From Lewinellaceae bacterium (GTDB lineage Bacteria > Bacteroidota > Bacteroidia > Chitinophagales > Saprospiraceae): 64,000 nucleotides of DNA. A program made the translations under genes and the position numbers. The stretch spans positions 6,668-70,667 of the forward strand of contig JACJYP010000017.1 in assembly GCA_020636045.1 (NCBI GenBank), given 5' to 3'. Positions within the stretch are counted from its first letter, which is position 1, and each line of letters opens with the position of its first letter. Below, piece after piece: positions 53,801-61,943 of the stretch. The notes under the pieces were generated by a model. The model saw only the letters and a program-made list of their open reading frames with translations. It searched no databases and had not been told where the DNA came from.

Positions 53801-56220
53801 ACCTGGCTGCTCAGATAGGCCGACTCAGCGGCTTCTGTGTAGAGGTCGAGGCTCAGCTGGTAATGCTCCTGCCAGGAATCCCGGGGCAGCAGATGAATGC
53901 CTGCCATGAGGTAGCGGTACGCCGGTTCGTATGCGGACGCGTTTTTAGCCTTTTTGCCGGCCTGCAGGTTGAGGATGGCCACCGCGATGCGTTCTTCTTC
54001 CGATCCGATAAGCGCGACGCCCATGTTAAAATGCGTGATCAGTTCGAATATCCGCTCGTTCTTTTCCGCGTCGTCAAAACTGCCAAGCAACAGCCGCCCG
54101 ATCTTCAGGTGTATCTCCTGGCGCGCCGCTTCGTCGAGTTGCACGTAGGCGGCATTTTGCACCTGGTCGTGCAGGAAGCGGTAGCGGCTGTTCAGCGATT
54201 TGCCTGTCCCGGCCGATACTTCCGCCAATTTGTACGTGTTGCCCACCGGCACGATCAGACCTTCCCGAATGGCCGGCCAGAGGGCTTTTGCAGTCATCTG
54301 CGGCGATTTTTCCCATACAGTGGCCAACGTAATGAGATCGAACTGGTTGCCAATACAGGCTGCATACTGGCAAAGTTGCTGCGTCTGCTCGCCGAGTACC
54401 CTGATCTTGTCGCGCATCAGTTCCGCCATGTTGTCGGTGATGTTCCGCTCCTGTATCCTCCCGATGTCCCAATCCCAGCGGTTCCGGTCGTGGTTGAACG
54501 AGACCAGGTGATCGGCGTGGAGGGCCTTCAGAAATTCGTTGACAAAGAAAGGGTTGCCCCCTGTTTTGCTTTCCAGCAGTTGGGCCAGTTCACGGGCTTC
54601 TTTGGGCGGGCAATTCAGCGTATCGGCGACGATATGATCGAGTTCTTCGATCTGCAGCGGCTTTAGCGTCACTTCCCTCACCACATCCTGCAACTCCTTG
54701 AGCGCCCGGGTGGTCTTCATCAGCGGATGGGTGGGGTCCACCTCGTTGTCGCGATATGCGCCGATGATCAGCAGGTAAGCGGATTCGGGGTCCGACAGCA
54801 GGAGTTCGATCAGTTTCAGCGATGCCGTATCGGCCCACTGCAGGTCGTCGAGAAAAAGCACCAGGGGGTGCTGCTCCGTGGCGAGCACCTGCACAAAACG
54901 CAGGAAGACGAGGTTGAAGCGATTTTGCGCCTCCGAAGGCGGCAAGGCCACTACTTCCGGCTGCGGGCCGGTGATGAGTTGCACTTCCGGGATCACATCG
55001 ATCACAATCTGTCCGTTCGCGCCCAGCGCTTCGAGCAGGTCGGCTTTCCATTGCGCCACCCGCTCGTCACTCTCGGAAAGTAACTGGCGGAACAGGCCGC
55101 GAAAAGCCGCGATCACGGCGCTGTAGGGTGCGTCGCGGTTGAACTGATCGAATTTGCCGCTGGCATAATAGCCGCGCCTCGATACCACCGGCTTGTGCAC
55201 CTCCTGGATCAGCGCGGACTTTCCGATCCCCGAATAACCGGACACCAGCAGACACTCGGAGAGCCCCTGCCCTACTTCGTCGAAACTGTCGAGCAAAAAC
55301 CTCAGTTCCTGCTCCCGGCCGTACAACTTCTGGGGTATCCGAAAGCGGCCCGACACATCGGAAGTAGCGATCTCAAAATTGCGGACCTGCCCCTCGTCTT
55401 TCAGAAGCCGGTAGCAGCGGTCCAGATCGGCTTTTAGTCCGCCGGCGCTCTGATAGCGCCGGTCGGCCGATTTCTCCATCAGTTTCAGCACGATCGCTTC
55501 GAGCACGGGCGGCACGTCGGGATTGAGTTCTGTGAGGGGCGCCGGGTTGCGGGCGAGGTGCGCGTGTATGAGTTCCGCCGGGTCGTCCGATTCAAACGGC
55601 AGACGCCCGGTGAGCAGTTGATAAAAAACGATGCCCAGGGAGTAAAAATCGGTGCGGTAGTCCAGCGAGCGGTTCATGCGCCCCGTCTGCTCAGGAGAAA
55701 GGTAGGGCAGGCTGCCTTCCAGTTCGCGGTGGCTGACCACCCCTACTGTCTCCTGCGAGAGCAGTACCGCGATCCCGAAATCGATCAGCTGTACTTCTCC
55801 TGTTTCAGGGTTCAAAATGATATTGTCCGGCTTGATGTCCTTGTGGATCACCTGGGCCCGGTGCAATTCCATCAGTATCTCCGCCAGGCGGCTCGCCAGC
55901 GTCAGAAAGGGCTCGAGACCCATCGCGCCTTCACCGGCCCGGCCGCTGAGGGCTACCCCGCCGATATCGGCCATGACCATGGCGATCCCGCCTTCAAACT
56001 CCCTGATATCGAGCACTTTGGGCACTCCCGATATGTCCAGTTTCGACAGCAGTTCAAACTCACGGCGAAGTTTGATCGCCTCGGTGGAGTCGGTGTAATC
56101 GCCCGATACGACTTTCAATATCACCGCCTGCCCGTCTTCCTGGCGCAGGGCGTGACAGATGAATTTTCGCGCATCTTCAAAAATAATAGCCCCTGATTCA
56201 AATCCCGGGATCGCGATCAT
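50884..56220 (-). CDS. trifunctional Ser/Thr kinase, ATPase, GAF and histidine kinase
   Basis: A 1778-residue signalling protein. Residues 1-270: Ser/Thr protein kinase (HKDIKPDN at 126-133, DFG at 147-149). About 300-450: AAA ATPase (PF13191-like) with Walker A GYSGIGKS near 328-335. About 700-1250: helical repeat region of the kind found in similar ATPases. About 1320-1480: GAF domain. Then a coiled coil, HisKA phospho-acceptor in GLAHEINNP (near residue 1535) and HATPase end (TGLGMSISYGIIN, KGSTFVIYLP). This architecture resembles family members with combined STYK-ATPase-GAF-HK signalling. It is 26 nt after the lipoxygenase gene and 10 nt before the cyclase gene. Confidence 0.93.
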   Translation of the reverse strand: MIAIPGFESGAIIFEDARKFICHALRQEDGQAVILKVVSGDYTDSTEAIKLRREFELLSKLDISGVPKVLDIREFEGGIAMVMADIGGVALSGRAGEGAMGLEPFLTLASRLAEILMELHRAQVIHKDIKPDNIILNPETGEVQLIDFGIAVLLSQETVGVVSHRELEGSLPYLSPEQTGRMNRSLDYRTDFYSLGIVFYQLLTGRLPFESDDPAELIHAHLARNPAPLTELNPDVPPVLEAIVLKLMEKSADRRYQSAGGLKADLDRCYRLLKDEGQVRNFEIATSDVSGRFRIPQKLYGREQELRFLLDSFDEVGQGLSECLLVSGYSGIGKSALIQEVHKPVVSRRGYYASGKFDQFNRDAPYSAVIAAFRGLFRQLLSESDERVAQWKADLLEALGANGQIVIDVIPEVQLITGPQPEVVALPPSEAQNRFNLVFLRFVQVLATEQHPLVLFLDDLQWADTASLKLIELLLSDPESAYLLIIGAYRDNEVDPTHPLMKTTRALKELQDVVREVTLKPLQIEELDHIVADTLNCPPKEARELAQLLESKTGGNPFFVNEFLKALHADHLVSFNHDRNRWDWDIGRIQERNITDNMAELMRDKIRVLGEQTQQLCQYAACIGNQFDLITLATVWEKSPQMTAKALWPAIREGLIVPVGNTYKLAEVSAGTGKSLNSRYRFLHDQVQNAAYVQLDEAARQEIHLKIGRLLLGSFDDAEKNERIFELITHFNMGVALIGSEEERIAVAILNLQAGKKAKNASAYEPAYRYLMAGIHLLPRDSWQEHYQLSLDLYTEAAESAYLSSQVEEMERLASVVFDKAVALLHKVKAYTVKIQGYISLTRNEEALNTSLEILKLLGVNFPKKPGKLHIISSLIGTKLRLRGKTADQLVDLPVMTDPVQSAVMELLPYTASASYFAAPNLFPLVVFKQINLSVRYGNHVQSTFAYATYGLVMCGSTLEFDEGLKFGEIAVRLLEKFKDVTTFSKVYFLNSGFIRIWRDHFRDTLEGLNSAYQKGLETGDFLFASYAIFNASSTKFYMGMPLAALKDDLDAYAAALLKIKQYTGLGWLNIPRQAIANLMQDGEAEPRLLGPAYDERIQVEQHLKGKDYSGLCVYYMIRMKLDYFFEETKSAVANGELCFKYIESVLATPHVYLMYFYYALSLIRSAETASGGKKRRALGQARKLLVTIRKFAKSNPANALSKQYLVEAELASVQNREQEALTLYEKAIAASRENEFLNDEALVNELLGRYWVMRGDTGKGKPYLLESRRLFHKWGAIAKANWLDRRYGLKVETPAAQASGDGMVTRSGSHSGSDIDMLSLMKAALAISGEIQIDKLMSQLMHVLVENAGAQHGFFAIEREGRWMVEASNATGEANKQSWSAVPLQGNPYFPETVAQFVIRTKEDLVLSNAQQDNRFMNDPIVRKKQLRSILCLPIMHQGRLIGILYADNNLNSGVFTEQRVQFLKLLSGQIAVSLENALQYEHLEQIVADRTAEVMRQRDALEKSLGDLKLAQAKLVESEKMASLGQLTAGLAHEINNPINFVSVGVNNLQQNFEELKTALEAYLALDPAEDNREALKKIADKNLHQLVEETVEDSDEMFRSIQNGIKRTVTIVKSLRNFSRLDEGEYKVVDIHEGLDSTLEILQSQIRKKAEIVREYGELPPIECAAGKINQVFMNIINNALQAIDGTGTITLATRYDKSQSEIRIAISDTGSGMTEEVKRRLFEPFFTTKPVGEGTGLGMSISYGIINDHKGRIEVESEVGKGSTFVIYLPVKQA

Positions 56221-56246
56221 TGGAATAAATTAAACGTTTATGGGTG

Positions 56247-57818
56247 TCAGTACTGAATGCTCCGCGCGATCTGGGCGAGCGGAATGTAGTTGTAAACCGT
56301 CAGGTTCTTTTCCGTTTCATGCAGTTCGTTGAGGAACTTCTCGTTCAGTTTGCGCAGCGGCTCCTCTCCGGGCTTGTCAAATCCGTATTGAATATCTTTC
56401 AACAGCGTAACGTTCCGGGCGACAAAAAACATCTCCCGCTCGTACCGGTGTCTGAAAATATCGATCCATTTGATCATTGCCTTCCGGTCGATCGGCGGGA
56501 TGTCCTTGCTGTCGGGCGGCGGCACGCGGATGATGAAGGGCATGTGGTTGACGTTGATCGTGCTGTAATCGTAGTGATCCGCCGCATGGCCTACTGAAAG
56601 GTCCCAGATAATATTGGCGATGGCCTTGGCGAGCAGGTTCTCGTCGATGAACGTCGTGTGGAACTGGAATTCGCCCACTTCGTCGCGCACAAAGATCTCA
56701 TCGCCTGAAGGGAAGCCCGGCACATAATGGCTGACGTAGTTGGCCCACAGCCGGATGTCGGCAAATTCATCCTGCGGGATGTGGTCGATGACGGCTTTCA
56801 CGTATTTTTCAATGCACCTGAAATACGCCATGAGAAAGGTGCCGTAGTCGGAATGGTACTCGTTCGGTTCGAGTCGTAGCCGGAATTGCGGATACGAAGG
56901 ATTTTCAATGGGCTTGCCCTTTTTATCCACCGGCGGATTGTTGCGCATGCCGTAATATCCGAACAGGAACAGCGTCATGAGTCCTTCAGGCCCTGAAGGC
57001 AGAGCTGCATAGGGCAAATAGTGCGGATTCTGGATCGGCGAAGTTTTCGAATTGAGTACGTTGTAGTTGAGTTCGAGCGACAACTCGAGATGCGGCAGCA
57101 GCAGGCGCAGCAACACGCTGTCTTTGGGCAGCGACGACTTGCTGATCGCATTGATGCTGTCGTAAGGGAAATGCAGGTTGGCGTGCGCTGACAACGAAAT
57201 ACGCAGCGAAGCGCCCTGCATGACGAAGTATTTGGCGAGTTCCCAGGCGTTGCCATCCTCGGGGGTGAGCATCAGGTTGTTGTGCTGAAAGTAAATAGCC
57301 ACCACCTTGCGCTGGCCGTTGACCAGTTTGCCCTTGAACAGCACCATCGTCGGCGCTACATATACCCCCGGGTAGGTGGTCATGTCTTTAACGAGGGTAA
57401 AATCGGAGACCCAGAATTTTTCATCCGGCTCTTTTTTCAGGAATTCTTCGAAAATCCTGAGTTTTTCATTTTCCGGGCATTTTTCCGGCTCGTTCAGTTC
57501 GTTGGAAATAAACTTGCTCAGCGCGGAATGGGTGAGGTAACGCTCGAATTGTTCGTCGGAAAGGGGTTCGAGCGCACGATGTTTGAAAGCATACCACGCC
57601 GCGCTGGGCCAATAGGTCAGCACGGTCCAGGTGTAGCGCAGACCGGTGGTGCGGTTCCAGTGCCGGATCTCGTCCTGCGGCACGTGCACGACCCCGGGCG
57701 CAAAACCCAGCGGATGCGCGGGTTGCGGCTGCGGCCAGGGCCCGCGGCGGTCGTACAGGTAATCACTTTGGGGGCGCGTAACGGGAAAGTCACTCCACGT
57801 AATTTTAGGATTAGACAT
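56247..57818 (-). CDS. lipoxygenase family protein with altered metal site
   Basis: A 523-residue lipoxygenase. The start at 57818 (MSNPKITWSDF) is used; an ATG at 57884 adds a sequence with no family feature. The core motif aligns gap-free with soybean lipoxygenase from WELAKYFV (192-199). The place of its first metal His is Ile207 here, the second is His212; the later pair is His411 and His415 (IIWDLSVGHAADH, compare IIWIASALHAAVN), and the C-terminus YIPLAQIARSIQY ends in Tyr where plants end in Ile. RLLLPHLELSLELNYNVLN is also shared. So the fold is clear, but one ligand is missing and activity is uncertain. Lipoxygenases oxygenate polyunsaturated fatty acids. Confidence 0.85.
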   Translation of the reverse strand: MSNPKITWSDFPVTRPQSDYLYDRRGPWPQPQPAHPLGFAPGVVHVPQDEIRHWNRTTGLRYTWTVLTYWPSAAWYAFKHRALEPLSDEQFERYLTHSALSKFISNELNEPEKCPENEKLRIFEEFLKKEPDEKFWVSDFTLVKDMTTYPGVYVAPTMVLFKGKLVNGQRKVVAIYFQHNNLMLTPEDGNAWELAKYFVMQGASLRISLSAHANLHFPYDSINAISKSSLPKDSVLLRLLLPHLELSLELNYNVLNSKTSPIQNPHYLPYAALPSGPEGLMTLFLFGYYGMRNNPPVDKKGKPIENPSYPQFRLRLEPNEYHSDYGTFLMAYFRCIEKYVKAVIDHIPQDEFADIRLWANYVSHYVPGFPSGDEIFVRDEVGEFQFHTTFIDENLLAKAIANIIWDLSVGHAADHYDYSTINVNHMPFIIRVPPPDSKDIPPIDRKAMIKWIDIFRHRYEREMFFVARNVTLLKDIQYGFDKPGEEPLRKLNEKFLNELHETEKNLTVYNYIPLAQIARSIQY

Positions 57819-58199
57819 TTTCAATTGTTTTAAGTTGAAGAAAGAGCATAACAACGCTTTGGGAAACCATTTTCTACCGCTCAACAGCGGATGGACGGTC
57901 TTCCTGTTGCGAAATAGTCGAAATCAGCAGGGGTATTCTCAGCAGAAGCGCGGGAATTTTTTCCGGGGAAGAAAGGTATTTTTCCGGAAAACATTTACCC
58001 CCAAATGTAAAATCACTTTTCAAATCCCGCAATCCCGGAGAAAATCAATTGCATTTTTCTTGTTTTAAAACGGGTGGCGAAGCGCAATAACGCTTGTGTC
58101 ATCCCGATAAAATTCTAACCTAAACGGAGCGCCGCGCCAGCATTCGGACCGGCTGACATACCTTTGCGCCGATACTTCCACATACCAAATATCACAACC
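57819..58199. other. divergent intergenic region with palindrome TTTTCCGGAAAA
   Basis: A 381-bp gap between the lipoxygenase and outer-membrane genes. It holds a perfect 12-bp palindrome TTTTCCGGAAAA (57980-57991), beside a minus-strand TACCTTTC (complement of 57971-57978), one base off the -7 consensus, about 150 nt from the lipoxygenase start. A further +-strand -7 element lies at 58159. No gene is seen. Confidence 0.4.
58159..58166 (+). promoter_or_regulatory. TACCTTTG -7 element
   Basis: TACCTTTGCGCC 34 nt before the ATG at 58200 matches TAnnTTTG and resembles the elements before ndk and at 12981. No TTTG -33 box at the expected distance. Confidence 0.45.
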
Positions 58200-59033
58200 A
58201 TGAGACAATCTGCTTCTTTACTTATCGTACTGTGTCTGCTCGCTTCGGCCGGCCTGAGCGCCCAGTCCCGCACCCGTTTTACCCCGCAGAAAAAACAACC
58301 CGAGCGCACGGAATTCCCCATGTTAGACCTTTCTTTTTACATGGGCATCCCCGTCAACCAGTTTGCCGACAACACCGACGCCCTCGGATTCGGCGCAAAA
58401 GGGTCTTTTTATATGCCCTTCGGGCCCAAAACGCCGCTGTATTTCGGCATCGGATTCGGCGGCATGATCTTCGGCAGCAATTCTAAGCAGATCAATGAAG
58501 AACTGGTAATCTCTTCGGGCAGCACCGTCATCGGCACGATCCCGGTCAACCTCGAAGCGCGCACCAACAACTGGATGCTCAACGGCCTGCTGTCGCTACG
58601 CTACAAAGCGCCGTTCGAATACGTGCAGCCTTACCTCGACGTGACCGGCGGCGGCAGTTACCTGTACACACGCACGGTGCTGTACGACCGCTCCGACCGC
58701 GGCATTTTTACTTCCGACGAAAACGATGTGATCAATTCGCGCACCCTGGAATCCAGTTTTACCTACAATTACGGCGGCGGCGGCGGTTTTCTCATCCGCC
58801 TCGGCGAGCCGGTCTACCTGAACGTCGGCGTCACGTACCTGCGCGGCGGCAGGGCCAAGTATTTCGATAAAGACCAGACCTCGCAGTGGGACATTCAGTT
58901 TACTGGCTCGGGCAACTTCGACCCGAACAACCTGCAATCCGACGACGTCACGCTCGACTACGCTGGCGAACCCAAAAAATCGACAACCGATATGATCCAG
59001 GTCAACCTCGGCGTCACCTTTCAATTCCAGTGA
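58200..59033 (+). CDS. outer-membrane beta-barrel-like protein
   Basis: A 277-residue exported protein. The start at 58200 (MRQSASLLIVLCLLASAGLSAQS) is preferred to an alternative upstream start, giving a signal peptide ending in SAQS. Repeated amphipathic beta-strands with aromatic ends (PLYFGIGFGGMIFG, NNWMLNGLLSLRY, YVQPYLDVTGGGSYLYT, FTYNYGGGGGFLIRLG, YLNVGVTYLRGG) and a final strand VNLGVTFQFQ suit an outer-membrane beta-barrel. Porin-like or assembly role unknown. Ends 2 nt before rdgB. Confidence 0.8.
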   Translation: MRQSASLLIVLCLLASAGLSAQSRTRFTPQKKQPERTEFPMLDLSFYMGIPVNQFADNTDALGFGAKGSFYMPFGPKTPLYFGIGFGGMIFGSNSKQINEELVISSGSTVIGTIPVNLEARTNNWMLNGLLSLRYKAPFEYVQPYLDVTGGGSYLYTRTVLYDRSDRGIFTSDENDVINSRTLESSFTYNYGGGGGFLIRLGEPVYLNVGVTYLRGGRAKYFDKDQTSQWDIQFTGSGNFDPNNLQSDDVTLDYAGEPKKSTTDMIQVNLGVTFQFQ

Positions 59034-59035
59034 TC

Positions 59036-59614
59036 ATGAAAAAAACGATCGTCTTTGCCACCAACAACCCGCACAAGGCAAAAGAAGTGGAGCAGATACT
59101 CGGCGGCGGCTATGAGGTAAAGACCCTGCGCGACATCGACTGCCTGGAAGACATCGAAGAAACGGAAGACAGCCTGGAAGGCAACGCATTGCTCAAGGCG
59201 CGCTATGTGAAGGAAAAATACGGCTACGATTGTTTTTCAGAGGATACTGGCCTCGAAGTGGAGGCGCTCGACGGCGCTCCGGGGGTGCATACCGCCCGAT
59301 ATGCGAGCGAATCGCGCGATCCGGACGCCAACATCGCCCTGCTGCTGAAAAACCTGGAAGGCAAACCCCACCGCCGCGCGCGTTTTCGCACGATCATCGC
59401 CCTGCTCACCGGCGACCGGGAATTGCTGCTGGAAGGTATCTGCGAAGGTGCGATCGCAAGGGAGAAAAGCGGGACGAGCGGATTCGGCTACGATCCGGTA
59501 TTCGTGCCCGAGGGCTACGACCGGACCTTTGCCGAACTCGGCGACGAGGTCAAAAACCGCATCAGCCACCGGGCAAAAGCGACGGAAAAACTGGTGGCGG
59601 CGCTGGGTGGGTGA
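59036..59614 (+). CDS. rdgB: XTP/dITP pyrophosphatase
   Basis: A 192-residue RdgB/HAM1 protein starting at 59036 (ATGAAAAAAACG, MKKTIVFATNNPHKAKEVEQIL). The family motifs FSEDTGLEVEALDGAPGVHTARYAS, GFGYDPVFVPEGYDRTFAEL and NRISHRAKA are complete. It hydrolyses non-canonical purine triphosphates to monophosphates, preventing their incorporation into DNA. It begins 2 nt after the preceding outer-membrane gene and is probably cotranscribed. Confidence 0.97.
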   Translation: MKKTIVFATNNPHKAKEVEQILGGGYEVKTLRDIDCLEDIEETEDSLEGNALLKARYVKEKYGYDCFSEDTGLEVEALDGAPGVHTARYASESRDPDANIALLLKNLEGKPHRRARFRTIIALLTGDRELLLEGICEGAIAREKSGTSGFGYDPVFVPEGYDRTFAELGDEVKNRISHRAKATEKLVAALGG

Positions 59615-59733
59615 TATCCGGCATTTTCGCGTGTCAATGCTCCGTAAGTTTCAGCAGATTTACAGCATTTCGCTCCGCTGTTTGATGCCGGCGGGGACGC
59701 CAACATCGGCAGAAGTCATCCCCATTTTTTCAA

Positions 59734-59877
59734 CCCGCGATTTTAATCGCGGGATTTGCGAAAAAGAAGAAAAATTGAACCGTTTTAACGGTTTTATCGC
59801 CTTGCACTGGTATTTGTAACCGGTTAAAACCGTTGAATATCTGCTTGTTTTGTTTGCCCACGATTGAAATCGTGGGC
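59734..59877. repeat. cluster of stem-NN-stem palindromes
   Basis: Three adjacent palindromes have different stems but the same layout with a 2-nt centre: CCCGCGATT-TT-AATCGCGGG (59734-59753), AACCGTT-TT-AACGGTT (59778-59793) and GCCCACGATT-GA-AATCGTGGGC (59856-59877). In addition AACGGTTTTA (59787-59796) can pair with TAAAACCGTT (59825-59834). Confidence 0.7.
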
Positions 59878-60009
59878 TGAAACAACATATTTCCGATTAT
59901 TGAAAAATTCGGGATTTTTTTCTTGAATGACTATCCGCATATCGTACCCCGTAGTTCATTCCCTTTAGGAAATTCCTGCTTATAGCATATATGTAACAAC
60001 CTCGTAATT

Positions 60010-60073
60010 AACCCCATGAGGGGTTTCCTTTAATATTTACCTTAAAAAAATCCAGGAAACCCCTCACGGGGTT
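60010..60073. repeat. 20-bp inverted repeat element (MITE- or REP-like)
   Basis: The arms at 60010-60029 (AACCCCATGAGGGG then TTTCCT) and 60054-60073 are inverse to each other with a single mismatch, with 24 AT-rich bases between. There is no T run typical of a terminator on the + strand beyond, and both neighbours are distant, so a dispersed repeat is likelier. Confidence 0.65.
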
Positions 60074-60286
60074 GATATAATTGAGAATGATTCCTGCCTA
60101 TAAACAGGCATTCCTACCGGGAATATATGCACGCATTTCGCTCGGTTGTTTGATATTGGCGTCCCCGACAACATCGGCATAGACAAATTGGGTAAAATAA
60201 AATCGGCCTGATCGAAATCCGCCAAAGGCGGGGGCAAAAAGTACAGATGGCGCTCATAACCAGGATGTTACCCCAATCAGGATCAT

Positions 60287-60325
60287 AAAAAATCCCGCAT
60301 TTCTCAATCCTGAAAAATGCGGGAT
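60287..60325 (-). terminator. Rho-independent terminator of lepB
   Basis: ATCCCGCATTT (60292-60302) pairs perfectly with AAATGCGGGAT (60315-60325). Read on the minus strand the stem is followed by TTTTT (complement of 60287-60291). It lies about 43 nt after the lepB stop. Confidence 0.85.
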
Positions 60326-60340
60326 GGCTTATATCATTTG

Positions 60341-60358
60341 TTTTACCGCCCGGTAAAA
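60341..60358. repeat. palindrome TTTTACCG-CC-CGGTAAAA
   Basis: A perfect 18-bp palindrome with a 2-nt centre just downstream of the lepB stop (60369), of the same design as the cluster at 59734-59877. It could form a short extra hairpin before the terminator. Confidence 0.55.
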
Positions 60359-60368
60359 CCTGCACAAC

Positions 60369-61943
60369 CTACATCGTACTGGCCGACTTGAAAATCCGGT
60401 TCCAGTTGATGCCGTCGCGGATATTGCCGTTTTTCGTGGAGAACCAGATGAACAGCGGCTTGCCCACGATATGATCTTCCGGCACGTAGCCCCAGATGCG
60501 CGAATCTTCCGAGTTGTGGCGGTTGTCGCCCATCATCCAGAAGTAGTCCTGCTTGAAGGTGTAGGTGCTCGTCTCCTCGCCGTTGATGTAGATCTTGCCG
60601 TCGCGCACCGCAAGGGTATTGCCTTCGAACGTAGTGATGATGCGCTTGTAGAAGGGCAGGCTTTCGGGTGTGAGCACGACGGTAGCGTCTTTTTTGGGAA
60701 TGTAGATCGGGCCGAAATCGTCGATGGTCCAGCCTTCCGTCACTTTGGGATCGTTGGGGAACACGTACCCCGGCGGGCGGTTCTGCGGCACGCGTTCGGC
60801 CCTGATGTTCGGATCGATCGCTTTTATCTTTTTCACCTGCTCACCATCGAGGAAATAATACCCGTCGCGCGCGGCCTTGCGGTCCATTTCGCTGCCGATC
60901 GACACGCCCCACTCTTCCAGTTTCTGCGGGTTGAGGGGCTGGTTGACCTTGTAGGAAAACTGCATGTGGGTCGGATTCTGCACCGCTGCGCCGTTGATGT
61001 ACAATTGCCCGTCGCGGATCTGCAGGCTGTCGCCGGGCAAGCCGACACAGCGCTTGATATAGTGGTCTTTTTTGTCGATCGGCCGCGCGATGATATCGGC
61101 ATTGGGCGGCAGGGCGCCGCCGGTTTGCCGGCGCAACTGGTAAATATCCCAGCTGCGTTCGGGTGTCAGGATCACGCTGTCGCCGGAAGGCCAGTTGAAC
61201 ACCACGGGTTCGTTGTGGTCGATCTTTTCGATGGCCGGCAGGCGGTAATACGGCAGAGAGGGTTTTTTCAGGTACGATTCGCCGAGGTCGAACGGCAGGC
61301 GGTTGTGCATCAAGGGAAACTGGATCACCGTCATCGGCGTGCGGATGCCGTAGTGCGCTTTGCTGACGAAGAGGAAATCGCCCACTTTCAGCGTGCCTTC
61401 CATGGATGGCGTGGGGATCACGTAGGCTTCGATGAGGAACATCCGGATGAAGGCCGCGGCAAACACGGCAAATACGATGGCCTCTGTCCACTCGCGCAGT
61501 TGCGATTTGCGCAGATAGGCGTAATCGGCATCGAGTTTTTTCAGCGCGAGTTTGTCGTTCTTCTCCGTTGCCTCGTGGTGCAGGCGGTGGAATTCGCGCT
61601 CGCGCTCAAGGATCGGCCCTTCATAAGTAGATTTGGGGTCCATACCGATCTGAAAGAAGGGGATCGGCGCATAGATCACCGCCAGCGCAGCGTGCCAGAA
61701 ACCGTGTTTGCCGAAAGAACGCACCATATCGATCACCATTCCGGCGTAGATAAAGATATTGACGATCGGGAACAGGAACCACAGGGCGTACCAGGGTTTC
61801 CGGCCGATCATCTTGCACCATTCGGCAGCGGCCATGCCGGGTACCAGGGCTTTCCAGCCGGGAATGCCCGCTTTTTCGAACAATTTCATCATGCTCACGC
61901 CGAGCAGGATGTAAAGGACAATCAAAAAGATCAGAACCGACAT
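60369..61943 (-). CDS. lepB: signal peptidase I
   Basis: A 524-residue, large type I signal peptidase as usual in Bacteroidota. Hydrophobic segments near the N-terminus (about 1-20, 55-72, 82-98, 154-170) are followed by the catalytic domain: PTPSMEGTLKVGDF with nucleophile Ser180, general base Lys297 in DHYIKRCVGLPGD and the box MMGDNRHNSEDSR (about 471-482). A long insertion (about 305-440) separates the boxes. It removes signal peptides from the many exported proteins in this genome. A terminator follows. Confidence 0.95.
   Translation of the reverse strand: MSVLIFLIVLYILLGVSMMKLFEKAGIPGWKALVPGMAAAEWCKMIGRKPWYALWFLFPIVNIFIYAGMVIDMVRSFGKHGFWHAALAVIYAPIPFFQIGMDPKSTYEGPILEREREFHRLHHEATEKNDKLALKKLDADYAYLRKSQLREWTEAIVFAVFAAAFIRMFLIEAYVIPTPSMEGTLKVGDFLFVSKAHYGIRTPMTVIQFPLMHNRLPFDLGESYLKKPSLPYYRLPAIEKIDHNEPVVFNWPSGDSVILTPERSWDIYQLRRQTGGALPPNADIIARPIDKKDHYIKRCVGLPGDSLQIRDGQLYINGAAVQNPTHMQFSYKVNQPLNPQKLEEWGVSIGSEMDRKAARDGYYFLDGEQVKKIKAIDPNIRAERVPQNRPPGYVFPNDPKVTEGWTIDDFGPIYIPKKDATVVLTPESLPFYKRIITTFEGNTLAVRDGKIYINGEETSTYTFKQDYFWMMGDNRHNSEDSRIWGYVPEDHIVGKPLFIWFSTKNGNIRDGINWNRIFKSASTM

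Larger units (their letters stand above)
59665..60179. repeat. two 47-nt degenerate copies with an inverted centre
   Basis: GCATTTCGCTC...TGTTTGAT...CAACATCGGCA occurs at 59665-59711 and 60133-60179. The ends match but the central nine bases GGGGACGCC in copy one are the reverse complement of GGCGTCCCC in copy two. The 754-bp gap 59615-60368 has no plausible gene and is filled with such repeats and palindromes. Confidence 0.6.

Noticed and set aside
59615..60368. CRISPR array or genes in the repeat-rich gap
   Set aside because: Repeats are not regularly spaced with unique spacers, and no frame here has a convincing start or family.
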